Shown one piece after another: positions 8,901 to 17,711 of a DNA stretch of 60,000 nt. This DNA is from Symsagittifera roscoffensis (taxonomy: Eukaryota; Xenacoelomorpha; Acoela; Convolutidae). The stretch is taken from NCBI RefSeq assembly GCF_963678635.1, contig NC_087062.1:58794129-58854128 (forward strand), read 5' to 3'. Below the pieces are notes generated by a model. The model saw only the letters and a program-made list of their open reading frames with translations, was not told where the DNA came from and searched no databases. Within the stretch, counting starts at the first letter, position 1, and each line of letters opens with the position of its first letter. A program made the translations under genes and the position numbers.

Positions 8901-11900
8901 GGTTCTTTAGGTAATTCAGGATGATCTTCAATCGGTTTGCCTGATTTGTCCAGCCATCTCGTGAGTGGAAGACTGTCGTACGTTTCCTTGTCCATGAAGG
9001 AGAAGCCATCTTTGATTTCAGGTCTGTCTGCCTCTCTTTGCTCTTGTCTCTCATAGAAATCCGTCTTCTTACTCAAGCTGTCGGCATTCTGATGTTTATC
9101 TCGTGTTCTATGCTCAATTATCATGTTGCATCCGTCCAGGCGAACTATCCACCTCCCAATGTAACTTTGGTCCATTGAGTACGTTTTCAGCCAGCTCAGT
9201 GGTCGATTGTCGCCTCGCAACTTGAATGGCTCACTGCCCAGGTATGCCGTGTATTTATCGACAAAGGTAACCACCGCGAACATCTCTGCTTTCGGTGCTC
9301 CGTACTTCATTTCCGTGTCACTCAGGACTTTGCTCCCGTACCCTATTGGTCTCAAGACTGTCTTCCCATTCCATTCTTGTTCTTGATGGAGAATTCCAGA
9401 AATCGCGACTACCGACGCATCCGTGTCCAGCACGTACATCCCTTTCTCAGTCGGCATACCCAGTACTGGTGCCTCACATAGCTCTTTCTTTATTCTCTGG
9501 AATGACTCTTCTGCTGCGTTGTTCCACGTGAACTTCTTGCCCTTGTGTCTCATTAATTGTTGCATCGGGTATACCTTGTCCGCATAGCCTTTGATGAACT
9601 CTCTATAATAGTTAGCGAAACCCAGGAAGCTCATCAACTGGTGTTCTGTCTTCGGTGATTTCCAGGTTAGGACTGCTTCCACGGCGTCCGGATCAGGTCT
9701 GATGCCGTGCTTGTCTACCATCCTGCCCAAGTATTTTATTGAGTCCTTGAGTATCTCGCACTTTGATGGTTTACACTTTAGCCCCGACCTTTTCATGCAT
9801 GCGAACACTTCGTCAAGTCTCTCAATGTGGTCTTCCAATGTGGGCGTCGCTATTACCACGTCATCCACGTAGCACATTACCAGATTGCCATACTTCTTCG
9901 TCACGCCTATCAGTGCGTGTGCCATCAACCGCTGAAACGTGGCTGTGGCGTTGCAAAGTCCAAACGGCATCCGTTTCCATTGAAACAGACCCAACTCGCA
10001 GGCGAACCCTGTCTTGTCCCTGTCCTGCTTCCTTAGTGGTACCTGCCAAAAGGCCGAGCCTAAATCAAGAGTCGTAAAAAATTTTGCATCACCTAACTTC
10101 GAGAGGCTCTCATCAATCCTAGGTATGGGATAGGCATCCTTCACCGTGACGGAGTTCAGGTATCGAAAGTCACAACAAAACCTCAACTGGTCGCCTTTCT
10201 TTTTGGCCATCACTACTCCACACGCCAACGGTGACTTGGATGGTTCTATCATGTCATACTCTAGTAACGTCTCGATTTCTTTTCTACACGCCTCCGATTT
10301 GTGTGGGGTCATGCGCCTCGCCCCCTCCCTGTGCGGTACCGCGTTCTCCTCAAGTTCTATTTCATGCTCAACAAAATTACAACACCCGATATCCGCTTTA
10401 TGCCTCGAAAAAACTTCTTCGTTCCGCTCTAGTACGTCGTTGATGGCTTCGAGCTGCTCATCTTTCAGTTTGCCCCTCAAATGTTCAATCTCCGGCAGAA
10501 CCGGTTTATCAGTTTGCATTTCATCTAGTGTGGGCCGCTCTGGAAAGTTCGAACAGCTCGACAGCCCATCGTCTGTCTCTGACGTAAGTGATTTAACAAG
10601 ACCTGGAGAATCTTTTATTTTCTGCAATCGTCTCAAGATACAAATTTTGTCCCTATGATTGGGACAATCAACAACTTCATTTTGTTTTGAGTTCTCCGTT
10701 GTTTCATATCGGGTTTTAACCGGTAAAGCATATCCCAGTTTCCTCCCTCTCTGTATCGTGATCGGTATATCAAGAGTATTCAACAAGACACTGACGCAGA
10801 GGCCGCTCTTCGTTATCGAGAAGGATCTTCCTAAAACAGCAGCACTTTGACTATTAGGATTCGGAACTATACACACTTGCTTGTTGTCACTTAGTTCATT
10901 GTAATTTTTCATCCTCAAGCCTACGATTGCCGCTTCATTCGCCTTTAGCCTCACCCTCCTACTCAAGAATACCGGTGCTTTGGTTTCATTTGCCATTATT
11001 AAATTTACCGGTTTGATTGCGTACCTCCTATCCGGGTTCCGTATCCTGAACATTGCGTTATTTAGATCAATCGTTACGTCGAAATTCCTGATGAAGTCTC
11101 TGCCCAAAATGAATTGGTCAGATTCATCTAGGTTTTCTACCACGAGAAAGCTCATCCACAGGTTACGTTCCCCCAAATTGAGGGCTATTATCGGCGTCCT
11201 GCCCAGCACCCGAAATGCCCCTTTGTTTGCAGCTGACAGCCGTATTCTCGAGTCTATCAAATCACCTTTGTTAAAGCCCATCCGTTCCCAAGTTTCGATT
11301 GGTATGACGCTCAAGACTGCTCCCGTATCAAGTAACCCACGTAACTGAGTCTTTTTGCCACTTATGACTAGCACGTGCCCTGTCACATCTGCCTCCGTCC
11401 CGATGTGCATCGCATCTTCTTCAAGCATGGCGCAGTGTCCAATCGATCTCACTTTCAACTCTTCTTTCCCTACGTAGATTTGCCCAATTAGGTCTTCGTC
11501 ACATGTTATCATTGTCTTGGTGTAGATGTTGAGTCCATCTATATTTAGCATCACCTCGTGTGGACCATAAGCTTCAGTATACCTGTTATCAACACGTACC
11601 GACTTGCTGCCCCCTCTCGTGAGTAGTGCTCTCAACGCTCTAGAAGTCGTTTGTGGGCTTATACAACTCAAGTAATCTGCGTACACGTCAATGAGCATTA
11701 TTGTCTGGTCGCTCGGTTCGCTCAAGTTTCTGGTTACCTCGTGGCCGCCCACTGTGATTATCGACATTATTCTAGCCCCGATTTTCGATATGCCGAATGG
11801 CTTTCCCGTCACCATTTTTACAGTGTTACAATTCCCGGTCTTTGTCGAGCCCGGTACAGCCTCTGGTGTTGGCTTTGATCCAGTTAATGCTTCGTTGAAA

Positions 11901-14299
11901 TTCTGTCTTTCGATCTCCTGCTTTAGTCGTTGCTCTATTTCTTTCGCAGCCAGATCCTGTTTCACCTTGGTAATTGCTTCCGTCGCCGCTTTCTCATAAT
12001 TTATCTCTAGAGAGTTCCCGGCTGCGGATTCTATCGCACCATTAACATGTGTTACAGCTTTCACTGTTTTTGTCGGCAATTCCGTGCTTGGTGCTCCTAA
12101 TTTCCTAGATTCAAAATCGTTTTGTCTATTCCGCTGATTCTGCACCGCCGCTAATGCCAACTTATGTTTGGGGTGACTCTGGTCCTTGACCGCTTCCCAG
12201 AACAAGGGACAATCCATTCTGAAGTGCCCTTCTTGGTTACAGAAGAAGCATCTCGCGCCTATCTTGATGATTAAGCCACTATAGTACTCGTGTTCCTCCA
12301 TCTGGCTCATGTCCTCCTCATCCGGTGCGTATCCTAGACTCTTCATGCCTTGTTTGTATGTTGTGCAGTCAGCCACGTGGTGATCCGCCGACCCGCAGTT
12401 CGCGCATGATCTGCGCTTGTCCATGTCATCTCTAGGCTTGTACCATGACGACCTCTGAGGTTGGCTTCCCCCTTGCGTGTTTCTGTTTTCTGAATATGAG
12501 TATTTCTTGGGCTTCATCAGCATGTATTCCCTTGATTTCTGTCTCATTATTTCTTCTGGGGTCGGTGCGCTGTCTTTCGACAATGTATAGTATGTTGCTA
12601 ACATTGTTCTTAAGTCATCACTTTTTACCCCATCAATGAACTTTGAGGCAATGCTAAAGTTTCTTCTGTTTGTCGACTCCTCTTGGTCACTCCTTCTTCT
12701 CAAGCTCTCAAGGTCATCTAGGAACCGATCAATTGACTCATTGTCCCTCTGCCTTCTCTTTTCAAATCGCATCATCGCTTGGTGACCCTTCATGCCTGAC
12801 CCGAATCGATTCAGCAATATTTCGAAGATTTTGTCCGCGGTATCGCGTTCTTCTTCTTTCTTTGCAACCATGCATTTTAATGCCGTGCCTTCCAAGTTGC
12901 TGAGTATGGCTGTGCATGCTTGTCTTTCATCATTTAAGTTATCTTGCTCTAGGTGTATTCTCATCACTTCCACCCAAGTGTCAATGCATCCATCGGAGTC
13001 GTCTTTGAATTCTTTTGGCTTCTTGAAAGTTTTTCTTGATTTTCCGTCTCTCCTATCGCTCGAGTCAGTGTTCCTCGTGGCGAAGGCCTCTAGAGTCCTG
13101 TTCATCATCTCCCAAGTGCTTGCCCACGTCATGGCATCCGGACCTGCGTTGCTGTTAGCTGTTGAGTCCCCCGGACCACTCATTGTGTTTGATGTTCCAT
13201 TTTTTATGATTGTTTTTGCAGCCGTTGGTGCTGTGCTTACCGAATCCCGGGTTAAAGGCAACGGTGTCGATTGCCGTTTGTTCCTTTGTGGTTCTACAAA
13301 GTCAACTCTGGTGCCTTGCGTGCGATCCGCTGCCGGTCTTTCTTGTGAGGTAGAATTTCTCAAGATTGCATCCAATTTCGCCTGTATTGCACACAAACTT
13401 TCGGCCTGATTCCTGTTCATTGTGTCTATTCTCTTTTCCAGGCTACCTAATTGGCTGTTGACATCATCATATCGGTTTTTCAACTGTTGCATATCTTTTT
13501 TGATGTTCTTGTCTCGTTCTTCATTGGTGGCATCTACCTTGTCCGACATCTGCTGGAGTCTCTCGTCTGTCGCCTTAGCCAGGTTAAAATAACTATCCAG
13601 ATACTCGTGTTTGTTGTATTTCAACTCTTTCCTTATTAAGTCTCTATCTTCCTCACTGTACTTTAGTTTCTTGTCGATCTGATTTAGTTTTGTCATCAGG
13701 TCGCCAAGCTCAAGAGTAGCTGTTTCATGATCAGCCGTTGTCTTGTTTTCGGCTGTCGCTTCCTTTCTGGCTTGTTCTTCCTTTAGGTCGGCTTCTGTCG
13801 CCTTCGTGCTCACTGTCCCAAATGTTCGTGCTCTTTCAGTTTTTGATTCCTCGGCCGTGTTGTCTTTCGATTTCATTCCGACCATCATCGCCAACTTTTC
13901 TGTAAAAGATGTCTTCTTTACTTGAGAGTCGTCTTTCACCGTTTCTCGGGTATTGCCTGTTGTGTCTTCCAACGCGTCTATCGGCGAAAACTCCACGGTT
14001 TTTGTATTCTGATCTTCCATATGGGGCATCGGTGTGGATTCCGTTGTCTTCTTCTCCACTTCATCTACGCTCTGGTCTGGTGTCTCTAGATCGATTTCAA
14101 TTGTGGGCTCCACCTGTTTGTCTTTAGCACCTTCTCTCGTCTTGTTCTCGGTACTACTCCTCGTGCTGACCATGCTAACTGAAAAGTTATCTTTTGTTTT
14201 CCTTGGGCCCATTAATGTCATTCCGCGCAGCGACGAGTTATATTTCGTGTTTGATCCACTTGACCTTTTTTCGAGCACCGGTACCCTACTCCGTCTCAT
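5636..14299 (-). CDS. Ty3/gypsy Gag-Pol polyprotein, 2887 aa, with extended C-terminal tail
   Basis: A single unbroken frame. Residues about 1-330 are charged, with coiled coil at about 200-320. A retrotransposon Gag capsid-type region spans about 390-560. Two CCHC zinc knuckles follow, CANCGSADHHVADC near residue 631 and CFFCNQEGHFRMDC near 684. The aspartic protease has LLDTGA with Asp991. Reverse transcriptase has DFRYLNS, TTLDLGSAFWQ, MPFGLCNA and the catalytic YVDD (1477-1480). A Ty3-type RNase H begins near VLDTDAS. An unusually long acidic linker (about 1745-2165) precedes the integrase, which has HDQMGH/CLAC zinc-binding residues and a D2232, D2291, E2327 triad with exact D-35-E spacing, then a GPF-type module. 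About 420 further residues follow, ending in macro-domain-like sequence. Gag and Pol share one frame without a frameshift. Order PR-RT-RH-IN places it in Ty3/gypsy. The first ATG after upstream stops was taken as start. Its lack of stops over 8.66 kb suggests a young insertion. Confidence 0.95.
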   Translation of the reverse strand: MRRSRVPVLEKRSSGSNTKYNSSLRGMTLMGPRKTKDNFSVSMVSTRSSTENKTREGAKDKQVEPTIEIDLETPDQSVDEVEKKTTESTPMPHMEDQNTKTVEFSPIDALEDTTGNTRETVKDDSQVKKTSFTEKLAMMVGMKSKDNTAEESKTERARTFGTVSTKATEADLKEEQARKEATAENKTTADHETATLELGDLMTKLNQIDKKLKYSEEDRDLIRKELKYNKHEYLDSYFNLAKATDERLQQMSDKVDATNEERDKNIKKDMQQLKNRYDDVNSQLGSLEKRIDTMNRNQAESLCAIQAKLDAILRNSTSQERPAADRTQGTRVDFVEPQRNKRQSTPLPLTRDSVSTAPTAAKTIIKNGTSNTMSGPGDSTANSNAGPDAMTWASTWEMMNRTLEAFATRNTDSSDRRDGKSRKTFKKPKEFKDDSDGCIDTWVEVMRIHLEQDNLNDERQACTAILSNLEGTALKCMVAKKEEERDTADKIFEILLNRFGSGMKGHQAMMRFEKRRQRDNESIDRFLDDLESLRRRSDQEESTNRRNFSIASKFIDGVKSDDLRTMLATYYTLSKDSAPTPEEIMRQKSREYMLMKPKKYSYSENRNTQGGSQPQRSSWYKPRDDMDKRRSCANCGSADHHVADCTTYKQGMKSLGYAPDEEDMSQMEEHEYYSGLIIKIGARCFFCNQEGHFRMDCPLFWEAVKDQSHPKHKLALAAVQNQRNRQNDFESRKLGAPSTELPTKTVKAVTHVNGAIESAAGNSLEINYEKAATEAITKVKQDLAAKEIEQRLKQEIERQNFNEALTGSKPTPEAVPGSTKTGNCNTVKMVTGKPFGISKIGARIMSIITVGGHEVTRNLSEPSDQTIMLIDVYADYLSCISPQTTSRALRALLTRGGSKSVRVDNRYTEAYGPHEVMLNIDGLNIYTKTMITCDEDLIGQIYVGKEELKVRSIGHCAMLEEDAMHIGTEADVTGHVLVISGKKTQLRGLLDTGAVLSVIPIETWERMGFNKGDLIDSRIRLSAANKGAFRVLGRTPIIALNLGERNLWMSFLVVENLDESDQFILGRDFIRNFDVTIDLNNAMFRIRNPDRRYAIKPVNLIMANETKAPVFLSRRVRLKANEAAIVGLRMKNYNELSDNKQVCIVPNPNSQSAAVLGRSFSITKSGLCVSVLLNTLDIPITIQRGRKLGYALPVKTRYETTENSKQNEVVDCPNHRDKICILRRLQKIKDSPGLVKSLTSETDDGLSSCSNFPERPTLDEMQTDKPVLPEIEHLRGKLKDEQLEAINDVLERNEEVFSRHKADIGCCNFVEHEIELEENAVPHREGARRMTPHKSEACRKEIETLLEYDMIEPSKSPLACGVVMAKKKGDQLRFCCDFRYLNSVTVKDAYPIPRIDESLSKLGDAKFFTTLDLGSAFWQVPLRKQDRDKTGFACELGLFQWKRMPFGLCNATATFQRLMAHALIGVTKKYGNLVMCYVDDVVIATPTLEDHIERLDEVFACMKRSGLKCKPSKCEILKDSIKYLGRMVDKHGIRPDPDAVEAVLTWKSPKTEHQLMSFLGFANYYREFIKGYADKVYPMQQLMRHKGKKFTWNNAAEESFQRIKKELCEAPVLGMPTEKGMYVLDTDASVVAISGILHQEQEWNGKTVLRPIGYGSKVLSDTEMKYGAPKAEMFAVVTFVDKYTAYLGSEPFKLRGDNRPLSWLKTYSMDQSYIGRWIVRLDGCNMIIEHRTRDKHQNADSLSKKTDFYERQEQREADRPEIKDGFSFMDKETYDSLPLTRWLDKSGKPIEDHPELPKEPPEKTILKKSRRIPIEIILKSKIVRETLKAKGYDLNQVEAGTAQIDDDLMRLLEKLSDEKPVIQEKGQEEPEVTILRRKETVNNTDSSRGSVTDSKDVVRSLVDKIPGNILEQTKVRKKKVTFKEDTEHLGLGQESGECSMFTEEETGEGKLSGEREEWDEDSDESSENQESLCMILAEEKTRHHDRELQTDPSSGTYNLDVQEIRGGEELEKIAVSRKPFRELSCNSNVRTNLVPEDDMKIVKKMICVKLNDDIHNPGEMNGQIMALKEHVKARYRLSDLIRAQKNDKMTSNLSKWIQSGVKEKGEFEEDSYKILSQFYKEKKDLLYHTADGVVACKRKDEEKILHKHNLIILPQLYQTEVLFRSHDQMGHQGIDKVQQRILHRFDWPGMRKACERWVNACLACLQVKDPRKMKFPLKSVESSEFNEVVQIDHQKICMTETGYNQILVIIDHFTKLAEAVPCQTASAEQTCDHLITHWISRYGFPMTFQSDNGKAFVGDLTKELMRRSHIAQAHSTTYHPQTNGLVERQNRTLVNMLSVYCSRYMTDWDKYLPQVVGAYNSTQHSTTGISPFMMLTGRERAMPLTFFYPEYEGKRSSPQAYVKEAIKRQQELNELCRRNTAQAQMRQRRKYDGKILQAKPYEVGQYVWVFQNVIPPKGTKKLLKKWRGPFMITEVHQQGLFYRLSTGRAAHYENLKPHVPSPEDWCIPKDMEGLEYLVVEPACEVNEKGTREKNDSNENLSLDDNEKIEVESEAGSFVEKDWNDPEQDEVPKWMEPDRPIPPGTRTGNRKRTSMRYNRYGDDFLIDKIQPDKLGEELPSAGELEAEEEWQVIDDGGHYPQEDYSTPELETDLEQSEIERRENTNLRILEWMRDVKDESHEGQSIQQVDVSSANYMKTEDPLFGWTATDRPLDIPPDNSDPTTSTETSINIFVRGVGVGLTHTKNLMIKKLKEVRETSELELEEEEPEPTIGRNFKSKFEIPNEYSENIMITDSDFILSNRTSAICVTADMSFKSRLEADFKREYQNVECLFRQRPGLGGMAALPPSVAQVPGKYLCFLVTRVNDRNTIDPEHVMLAITRLRDFNAGV

Positions 14300-14559
14300 T
14301 ATTTCTATTTACAATTGCTCTTATTTACAATATTATTATATACACATTTCTATTCTAAGAATAAAATCTATTATGAAAATTTTTTTTTTTTTATAAAGGA
14401 AATATACAACGTGATAAAAACCTTGTTCCCAGTTCTCTTTCAAAACCTTTCGAGAAACTTTCTTTATTTGTGGTCTCAACTGTACCGGGTTCCGACTAGT
14501 ATTGTTCTGTTCTAATTCTGTCTTAAAACACTTATTGTAATTTTACTTCAATTTTTATA
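14300..14559. other. AT-rich leader directly upstream of Gag-Pol
   Basis: Short AT-rich segment between the Gag-Pol start and the minisatellite, with an A/T homopolymer run near 14380-14392. No primer-binding site complementary to a recognisable tRNA 3' end could be found. It is probably part of the transcribed 5' untranslated region. Confidence 0.4.
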
Positions 14560-15330
14560 CCGTCCCAAGACTTCCAGTTACCGTCCCTACTCTTCTTTGT
14601 ACCGTCCCAGGCTTCTTTCTACTGTCGCAAGACTGTTCGGTACTGTCCCAGTACTTTCCGTCAGTGTCCCAAGACCCCTGTCCTGAGAGTACTATCCCAG
14701 GACCACTGTCCCAGGACTGTCCCAAGAGTACTGCCCCAAGGTTAGTGTCCCAAGAATACTGTCCCAAGACTAGTGTCCCAAGGCTAGTGTACCAAGACTA
14801 CTGTCCCAAGGCTAGTGTCCCAAGACTACTGTCCCAAGGCTAGTGTCCCAAGGCTAGTGTCCCAAGACCACTGTCCCAAGACCACTATCCCAAGACCACT
14901 GTCCCAAGGCTAGTGTCCCAAGACCACTGTCCCAAGACCACTGTCCCAAGACCACTGTCCCAAGACCACTGTCCCAAGACCCCTGTCCCAAGACCACTGT
15001 CCCAAGACCACTGTCCCAAGACCACTGTCCCAAGGCTAGTGTCCCAAGACCACTGTCCCAAGACCACTGTCCCAAGACCACTGTCCCTAGACCACTGTCC
15101 CAAGACCGTACCGTCCCAAGACTGTACTGTTCAAGGCTGTACTGTCCCAAGACTGTACCAAGACTGCTCTGGTCCAAGACTGTCCCAGGACTGCACTGTC
15201 CCAAGACTGTCCCCAGACTGCACTGTCCCAAGACTTCTTTGGCGCTGTCCCAAGACTTCTTTGGCACTGTCCCAAGACTTCCTTGGCACTGTCCCAAGAC
15301 TTCTCTGGTACTGTCCCAAGACTGTTGACA
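14560..15330. repeat. 14-bp minisatellite in the element leader
   Basis: Tandem repeat with plus-strand unit ACTGTCCCAAGACC (14 bp). It is most regular at about 14870-15100 and more degenerate on both sides, with variant units such as TAGTGTCCCAAGGC. Because 14 is not a multiple of three, three units (42 bases) give a 14-residue peptide repeat. All frames stay open for long stretches on both strands, so the apparent ORFs here (147 and 155 residues) are repeat artefacts. The core CCCAAGAC is one base from the CTCAAGAC words enriched across the element. It is not a CRISPR array: there are no unique spacers. Confidence 0.95.
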
Positions 15331-17711
15331 AGTGTCTGAGCGGTGGGACCTCTTTCTTCGTCGTTATGGGGACTTCTTGATTCATTGTACCTTGTACCAC
15401 CACTCAAGCTCTAGTAAAATTTTCCCAAAAACCCTCTCTTAAAGGCCAAATGCTGACCCCCCTTTTTTTTTTTTTAGTTACCTCTTTTTCAATGTTCCAA
15501 GCAACTTGAAACCAAAACCTGTGCGCAGGTATCTTGTGATCACCTGTTCGTGTAAAAACTAAACACAAATCCTCACCAAAATGCAACAAAAATTCTAAGC
15601 AAGAAAAAGTAATAAAAACAGATAGATGAACCCACCTAAAATTCAAAGGTGACAAATGTCTACCTTTTGTCGAAAAAAAGTTGTCTGGTAGCTAATTGCC
15701 ACGCGTTTTCCTCCCCCCAACTAATAATCTTATTGGGTATCAACAGAATTGTCTATGTCCGTTCCCCCCTACCAATTCGACCAGGGTACCTGCCTTAACT
15801 CGAGTTTAAATTTCGATATCCACCTATTATTACCAACGCGTGTTAATGACTAATGTAACTAAATCAACGATGTCGATTAATTAGTTACTCTAGTTTCCCC
15901 TCTTTTTACAATTTGCAACCGCCAACCTCTAACCTAACCAGCCCCCCTTCTAACCTCCCCCCTTTTTAGCCCCCCTTCTTAAGCCTAAAATTACCTTAAG
16001 CGCCGGGTGCTAAACCTCTCAAGAGAAAACCGTAGACCTGTCTCCAGGCCTGCTTAAGTAAAAACGTTCCTCAAAACCGGGGGATTTCGCTTATCCAATT
16101 TTACACTTATCTCCTATAATGTAATGTGGATTTTAACGATACCCGTTCTGCCTAACTTGAGAACTCGAGAACTGCCAAATCCTTCTTGGCTATTTTCCCA
16201 CTCGACTGGTCACCTATTCCAGTCCAGTCTCCTATTGGTTCAGCTCAAGTGCTCCTGAACCACTTTCCCACTCGGCTGGTCATCTCTTCCAGTCAAGTCT
16301 CCTTGTTGTCCAGCTAAGTTCCAAGCTATCTGAAAACCCTTGACAACGCCCCACACTCGGGCACTTTATTGAGGTTACTGGGTTAAATTGCTAGGTTGAT
16401 CGAAACGATCGAACTTGTAAAACAGTATGGGTATACTATTTAATTAATATAAAGGTTTGATCCAACTAATCTGGTGTCAAAGTCACTGTCTTTTTTCTTT
16501 TAATGCTTTTTGTTCCTTTTTCTAATCTTTTTTGGTTTTTGTTTCGCTTTTTGTCTTTTTGCTCGTGTTTTTGTCCCCCTAGTTGCCCCCCTTTACTCGG
16601 TTAGCTAAGCCTCGTTCGGAGAGCGTGCCAGGAAGTTTTCTCGAGTTTTCTTAAAAAGCTATCACGGTACAACCGGAAGGTTCGCACGTTCCTGCCGAAC
16701 CGTACCACCGGTACTCTAGAATGGGCATGCAGCCCGAAGCTGTCTCAAGTGGGTTCGACTCCGTAGTCTTGATGTCGTAAACACCCAGGAGCGCCATAAA
16801 AACACTATGTAACATTCGTCTACTGTAGTCACACATGAGGTTTAAGAAAAATAGGCCCTATAACCATTGGCTCAAGAGTCAGGGACACTATCTCTTGTGT
16901 TTTTCTACCTCAAATCAGTCGGAGCCAATTCGGTTCGCTTGTGACATGAGACTACGACCCGTTACAGCTTAAAGACTACTACCAAAATATCCCCCCACTC
17001 TAGAAATAAGAACGTCCCCATACTTAGGTCTCTAGATACCCAAAATACATGAACGCCGTTAAAAACCGGGTCAGAACAATCCGTTAAGTTACTTTTTATC
17101 AGACAGTGGAACTTTGATCCATTTCAGATGGATCAACCTAAAACTCGCCTTACCTCAACATAACAATCATAAAACACACTCTAGAAATTTAAATTGAGTA
17201 CTCACATTGTAGCACGCTCAAGAACTGGGAGTAATTAAGTCGGTAATCAACACGAGAATTAAATAATGTAACTAAATGAGTTTAATGTTTATCAGTTTCA
17301 ATAACAGGACCAAGTTTGAACTCTAGAGTATGGTTTCTCGTGAACCATTGGGACACTCAGGCTGTCCACCTTTCCATCGAAGGTTTACTCTAGTCCAGTT
17401 TGAATGATAATCCAGTCGAGTAATAATAGTCCAATTCTCGGGAATACGCTTCCTTCTGTTTCAGATAGGACAGCTCTACTCTAGTTTTATTGTGACGGAA
17501 ATTGCGAATGGCAATTTCCTACTGCTTTGTCTGGCAACTTTCCCGCGATTGTTACTCGATCGTTCTGATTTCTTTTTTTCGGTTTTCAGTTATCGCGAGA
17601 AAATCGTGCATGACAGGCTCCATTCGAATTTTTGAAAAATCAAATTTCACTCCAAAATTAAGCGTTCTTGTTTTTCTCAAGGTCAAACTTCCAAATATGA
17701 CCGACTGGCAC
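15331..17711. other. Non-coding 5' region of the giant element, presumed to hold the 5' LTR
   Basis: About 2.4 kb with no credible gene on either strand. It contains pyrimidine tracts (15460-15475, 16485-16570) and ten further CTCAAG/CTCGAG words. Position between Gag-Pol and the insertion edge at 17711 predicts LTR plus leader. I could not define LTR ends: the partner copy lies outside the window, and no tRNA-matching primer site was evident. Confidence 0.45.
16194..16333. repeat. 70-bp imperfect tandem duplication
   Basis: Two adjacent copies with period 70, starting TTTCCCACTCGACTGGTCA at 16194 and TTTCCCACTCGGCTGGTCA at 16264. Both continue through related TTCCAGTC-AGTCTCCT words. Could be a promoter-proximal repeat inside the presumed LTR. 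Confidence 0.7.

Larger units (their letters stand above)
1..17711 (-). mobile_element. Giant Ty3/gypsy-like LTR retroelement with accessory coding block (5' part)
   Basis: One minus-strand unit is inferred from a complete Gag-Pol frame (14299-5636), a co-oriented second coding block (about 5027-1) and a non-coding leader (14300-17711). Three observations tie the parts together: same strand, close spacing, and shared enrichment of CTCAAG/CTCGAG that stops near 17.7 kb. The right edge at 17711/17712 interrupts the endonuclease domain of a LINE, as expected for an insertion. The minus strand begins with TG-type sequence at that edge, consistent with an LTR start. No second LTR, primer-binding site or polypurine tract could be identified, because the 3' end lies beyond position 1. 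At more than 17.7 kb it is far longer than the usual 5-8 kb of Ty3 elements. The grouping is inference; the Gag-Pol identity is firm. Confidence 0.8.

Noticed and set aside
14560-15330. CRISPR-like array
   Set aside because: Units are contiguous with no unique spacers, and the window is eukaryotic.
14854-15380. Long ORFs of 147 and 155 codons on both strands
   Set aside because: They are translations of the 14-bp minisatellite, open in all frames because the unit lacks stops.
16460-16490. Primer-binding site TGGTGTCAAAGTCAC on the plus strand
   Set aside because: The element is transcribed from the minus strand, so this is in the wrong orientation.
16740-16775. tRNA gene suggested by GGGTTCGACTCC
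   Set aside because: Stem partners do not pair and no acceptor or D arm is present around the T-loop-like word.
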